Part shown: positions 62,280 through 64,000 of the stretch, in pieces
Layout of the letters: each line of letters opens with the position of its first letter
How positions within the stretch are numbered: the first letter of the stretch is position 1
Assembly (NCBI RefSeq): GCF_014200595.1
Contig: NZ_JACHCG010000004.1
Span: 248,001-312,000, forward strand
Reading direction: 5' to 3'
Origin: Pedobacter cryoconitis
Lineage (GTDB): Bacteria; Bacteroidota; Bacteroidia; Sphingobacteriales; Sphingobacteriaceae
Length of the DNA stretch: 64,000 nucleotides
Notes under the pieces: generated by a model
What the model saw: the letters and a program-made list of their open reading frames with translations, nothing else
Told to the model about the DNA's origin: nothing
Databases searched by the model: none
Position numbers and translations under genes: made by a program

Positions 62280-64000
62280 TTAATCAGCAGATTTGATTCT
62301 GCCTTTTGATTTAGCAATTACTTCTTCCATTACGTTTCTTGGAGCTGGTTCGTAGTGATCGAACTCCATAGTAGACGTTGCACGGCCTGAAGTGATTGTA
62401 CGTAACTGAGTTACATAACCGAACATTTCAGAAAGTGGTACAGTTGCTTTAATTACCTGAGAACCATTACGTGTATCCATACCTAATAATTGACCACGAC
62501 GACGGTTCATGTCACCGATAACATCACCCATGTTTTCTTCAGGGGTTAAGATTTCGATTTTCATGATTGGCTCCATCAATACCGGGCTACATTTAGGTAA
62601 TGCTTCACGATATGCCATTTTAGCAGCAAGTTCGAAAGATAAAGCATCTGAATCGACTGCGTGGAATGAACCATCAATTAAACGAACTTTCATATCCGGA
62701 AGTGGGTATCCAGCTAAAACTCCGTTAGACATTGAAGCAGCAAATCCTTTCTCAACTGAAGGAATAAATTCACGGGGAATAGAACCACCAGTAATTTCGT
62801 TTACAAATTGTAAACCACCTTTTTCAAAGTCAGCATCGATTGGCGAAATAACGATTTGAATGTCCGCGAATTTACCACGACCACCAGATTGTTTTTTATA
62901 CGTCTCACGGTGTTGAACAGTACCAGTGATTGCTTCTTTGTAAGAAACCTGTGGCGCTCCCTGGTTAACCTCTACTTTAAACTCACGTTTTAAGCGGTCA
63001 ATCAGGATATCTAAGTGAAGCTCACCCATACCAGAGATAATTGTCTGACCAGAATCCTCATCAGTTTGTACTCTGAACGTAGGATCTTCTTCAGCTAATT
63101 TAGAAAGTCCGATACCTAATTTATCAACATCAGCCTGAGTTTTAGGCTCAATAGCTAATCCGATAACCGGCTCAGGGAAGTTCATTGACTCCAGAATGAT
63201 TGGGTTTTTCTCATCACAAAGTGTATCACCTGTTTTGATATCTTTAAAGCCTACAACCGCAGCAATATCACCAGCTCCAACATTTGGAATAGGGTTTTGC
63301 TTGTTTGCATGCATTTGGAAGATACGGGAGATACGCTCTTTGTTCTCAGAACGTGCGTTATATACATATGAACCAGCCTCTAAGTTACCCGAGTAAACAC
63401 GGATAAAACATAAACGACCTACGAAAGGATCTGTTGCAATTTTAAATGCTAAAGCTGCAAAAGGCTCTGCCTCACTTGGTTTACGTAAAACTTCTTCACC
63501 TGTATTTGGATTAGTTCCAACTACACCTTCCTGATCCATTGGTGAAGGCAATAATTCCATCACGTAATCAAGCATGGTCTGAACACCTTTATTTTTGAAA
63601 GATGAACCACAAACCATAGGTACAATTTTAGCATCCAATACTGCCTGGCGTAATGCATCTAAAACTTCACGTTCAGTGATAGTTTCAGGAGCTTCGAAGA
63701 ATTTCTCCATCAAAGTCTCATCATACTCAGCAACAGATTCTAATAATTTTTCTCTCCATTCAGCAACTTCATCCAGCATATCTTCTGGAATTGGCACTTC
63801 AGTAAAGGTCATCCCTTTATCATGCTCATTCCAAACGATACCACGGTTATTGATTAAATCAACAACCCCTTTAAAGCCTTCTTCAGCACCGATAGGTAAT
63901 TGTAAAGGAACTGCATTACTGCCTAACATGCTTTTAACCTGTCCAACAACTTTCAAGAAATCTGCACCATTACGGTCCATCTTGTTTACGAAGCCAATAC
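62280..64000 (-). CDS. fusA: Elongation factor G, partial (N-terminus cut by window end)
   Basis: EF-G drives ribosome translocation with GTP. The visible ~573 residues start inside the G domain at [13 protein letters not shown] (the NKMD guanine-binding motif) and run through domain II, domain III ([27 protein letters not shown]), domain IV ([20 protein letters not shown]) and the C-terminal domain V ([15 protein letters not shown]). The frame stays open to base 64000. It is the upstream neighbour of rpsJ, as in the str operon. Confidence 0.97.
   Translation of the reverse strand, partial: IGFVNKMDRNGADFLKVVGQVKSMLGSNAVPLQLPIGAEEGFKGVVDLINNRGIVWNEHDKGMTFTEVPIPEDMLDEVAEWREKLLESVAEYDETLMEKFFEAPETITEREVLDALRQAVLDAKIVPMVCGSSFKNKGVQTMLDYVMELLPSPMDQEGVVGTNPNTGEEVLRKPSEAEPFAALAFKIATDPFVGRLCFIRVYSGNLEAGSYVYNARSENKERISRIFQMHANKQNPIPNVGAGDIAAVVGFKDIKTGDTLCDEKNPIILESMNFPEPVIGLAIEPKTQADVDKLGIGLSKLAEEDPTFRVQTDEDSGQTIISGMGELHLDILIDRLKREFKVEVNQGAPQVSYKEAITGTVQHRETYKKQSGGRGKFADIQIVISPIDADFEKGGLQFVNEITGGSIPREFIPSVEKGFAASMSNGVLAGYPLPDMKVRLIDGSFHAVDSDALSFELAAKMAYREALPKCSPVLMEPIMKIEILTPEENMGDVIGDMNRRRGQLLGMDTRNGSQVIKATVPLSEMFGYVTQLRTITSGRATSTMEFDHYEPAPRNVMEEVIAKSKGRIKSAD

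Noticed and set aside
1..64000. CRISPR array, tRNA, rRNA, prophage or defence genes
   Set aside because: No regularly spaced repeats, no tRNA-like cloverleaf and no phage, nuclease or toxin-antitoxin genes were recognised on reading both strands. A dedicated tRNA/ncRNA scan could not be run.

Overview
The window comes from a moderately AT-rich member of the Bacteroidota, most likely a Sphingobacteriaceae bacterium close to Pedobacter. This rests on gene content (DUF4293, DUF5606, PF14121-type porin, a membrane-anchored MutS homologue, a TonB-dependent receptor with a carboxypeptidase-like N-domain), on Bacteroidota-type promoters (TTTG, 19-nt gap, TAnnTTTG) and on the near absence of Shine-Dalgarno sites. 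No rRNA, tRNA, CRISPR array, insertion sequence or phage gene was recognised.

Region by region: 1-1.3 kb holds the N-terminal part of sucD (reverse strand, with a textbook promoter) and an 800-bp gene-free stretch of long hairpins. 1.3-8.6 kb carries an ABC exporter with truA, a DUF4293 membrane protein, a DEAD-box RNA helicase with a Gly/Arg repeat tail, and a gamma-glutamyltransferase. 8.7-16.6 kb has a TonB-dependent receptor, a small secreted protein, a glycerol-3-phosphate dehydrogenase, a TolC/adaptor pair without a pump gene, and a NodB deacetylase. 16.9-24.3 kb has aconitase, a GH1 glycosidase, the MutS homologue, rlmH, a 41-codon membrane-protein gene, DUF5606 and a cyclophilin. 24.5-34.4 kb has a secreted protein often labelled asparagine synthetase B, the overlapping lpxK-punA-porin operon, pruA, and a carbonic anhydrase/SulP pair with a small secreted protein. 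34.6-43.1 kb has a porin, a carboxyl transferase, an M42 peptidase, a sugar nucleotidyltransferase, dnaK and a methyltransferase.

From 43.1 to 64 kb the reverse strand carries the ribosomal superoperon, in transcription order fusA (cut by the window end), rpsJ, then a four-gene interruption (porin, an unrelated plus-strand gene, TauE/SafE, DUF1634), then rplC-rplD-rplW-rplB-rpsS-rplV-rpsC-rplP-rpmC-rpsQ-rplN-rplX-rplE-rpsN-rpsH-rplF-rplR-rpsE-rpmD-rplO-secY-map-infA-rpmJ-rpsM-rpsK-rpsD-rpoA-rplQ. rpmJ and rpmD are real short genes. The interruption is bounded by a very strong terminator after rpsJ and a consensus promoter before rplC, so the cluster is probably two transcription units.

Most of the window is ordinary housekeeping sequence and I do not see a defence island or an obviously new multi-gene system. 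The least explained material is non-coding: (i) structured spacers inside the ribosomal superoperon (fusA-rpsJ, rplC leader, rpsN-rpsH, rpmD-rplO, rpmJ-rpsM, rpsD-rpoA); (ii) large compound hairpins between genes; (iii) a sigma-54-like promoter with TGTCA dyads before dnaK; (iv) a perfect 26-bp palindrome at the predicted start of the rlmH transcript; and (v) several -7 boxes so close to start codons that leaderless mRNAs are predicted.
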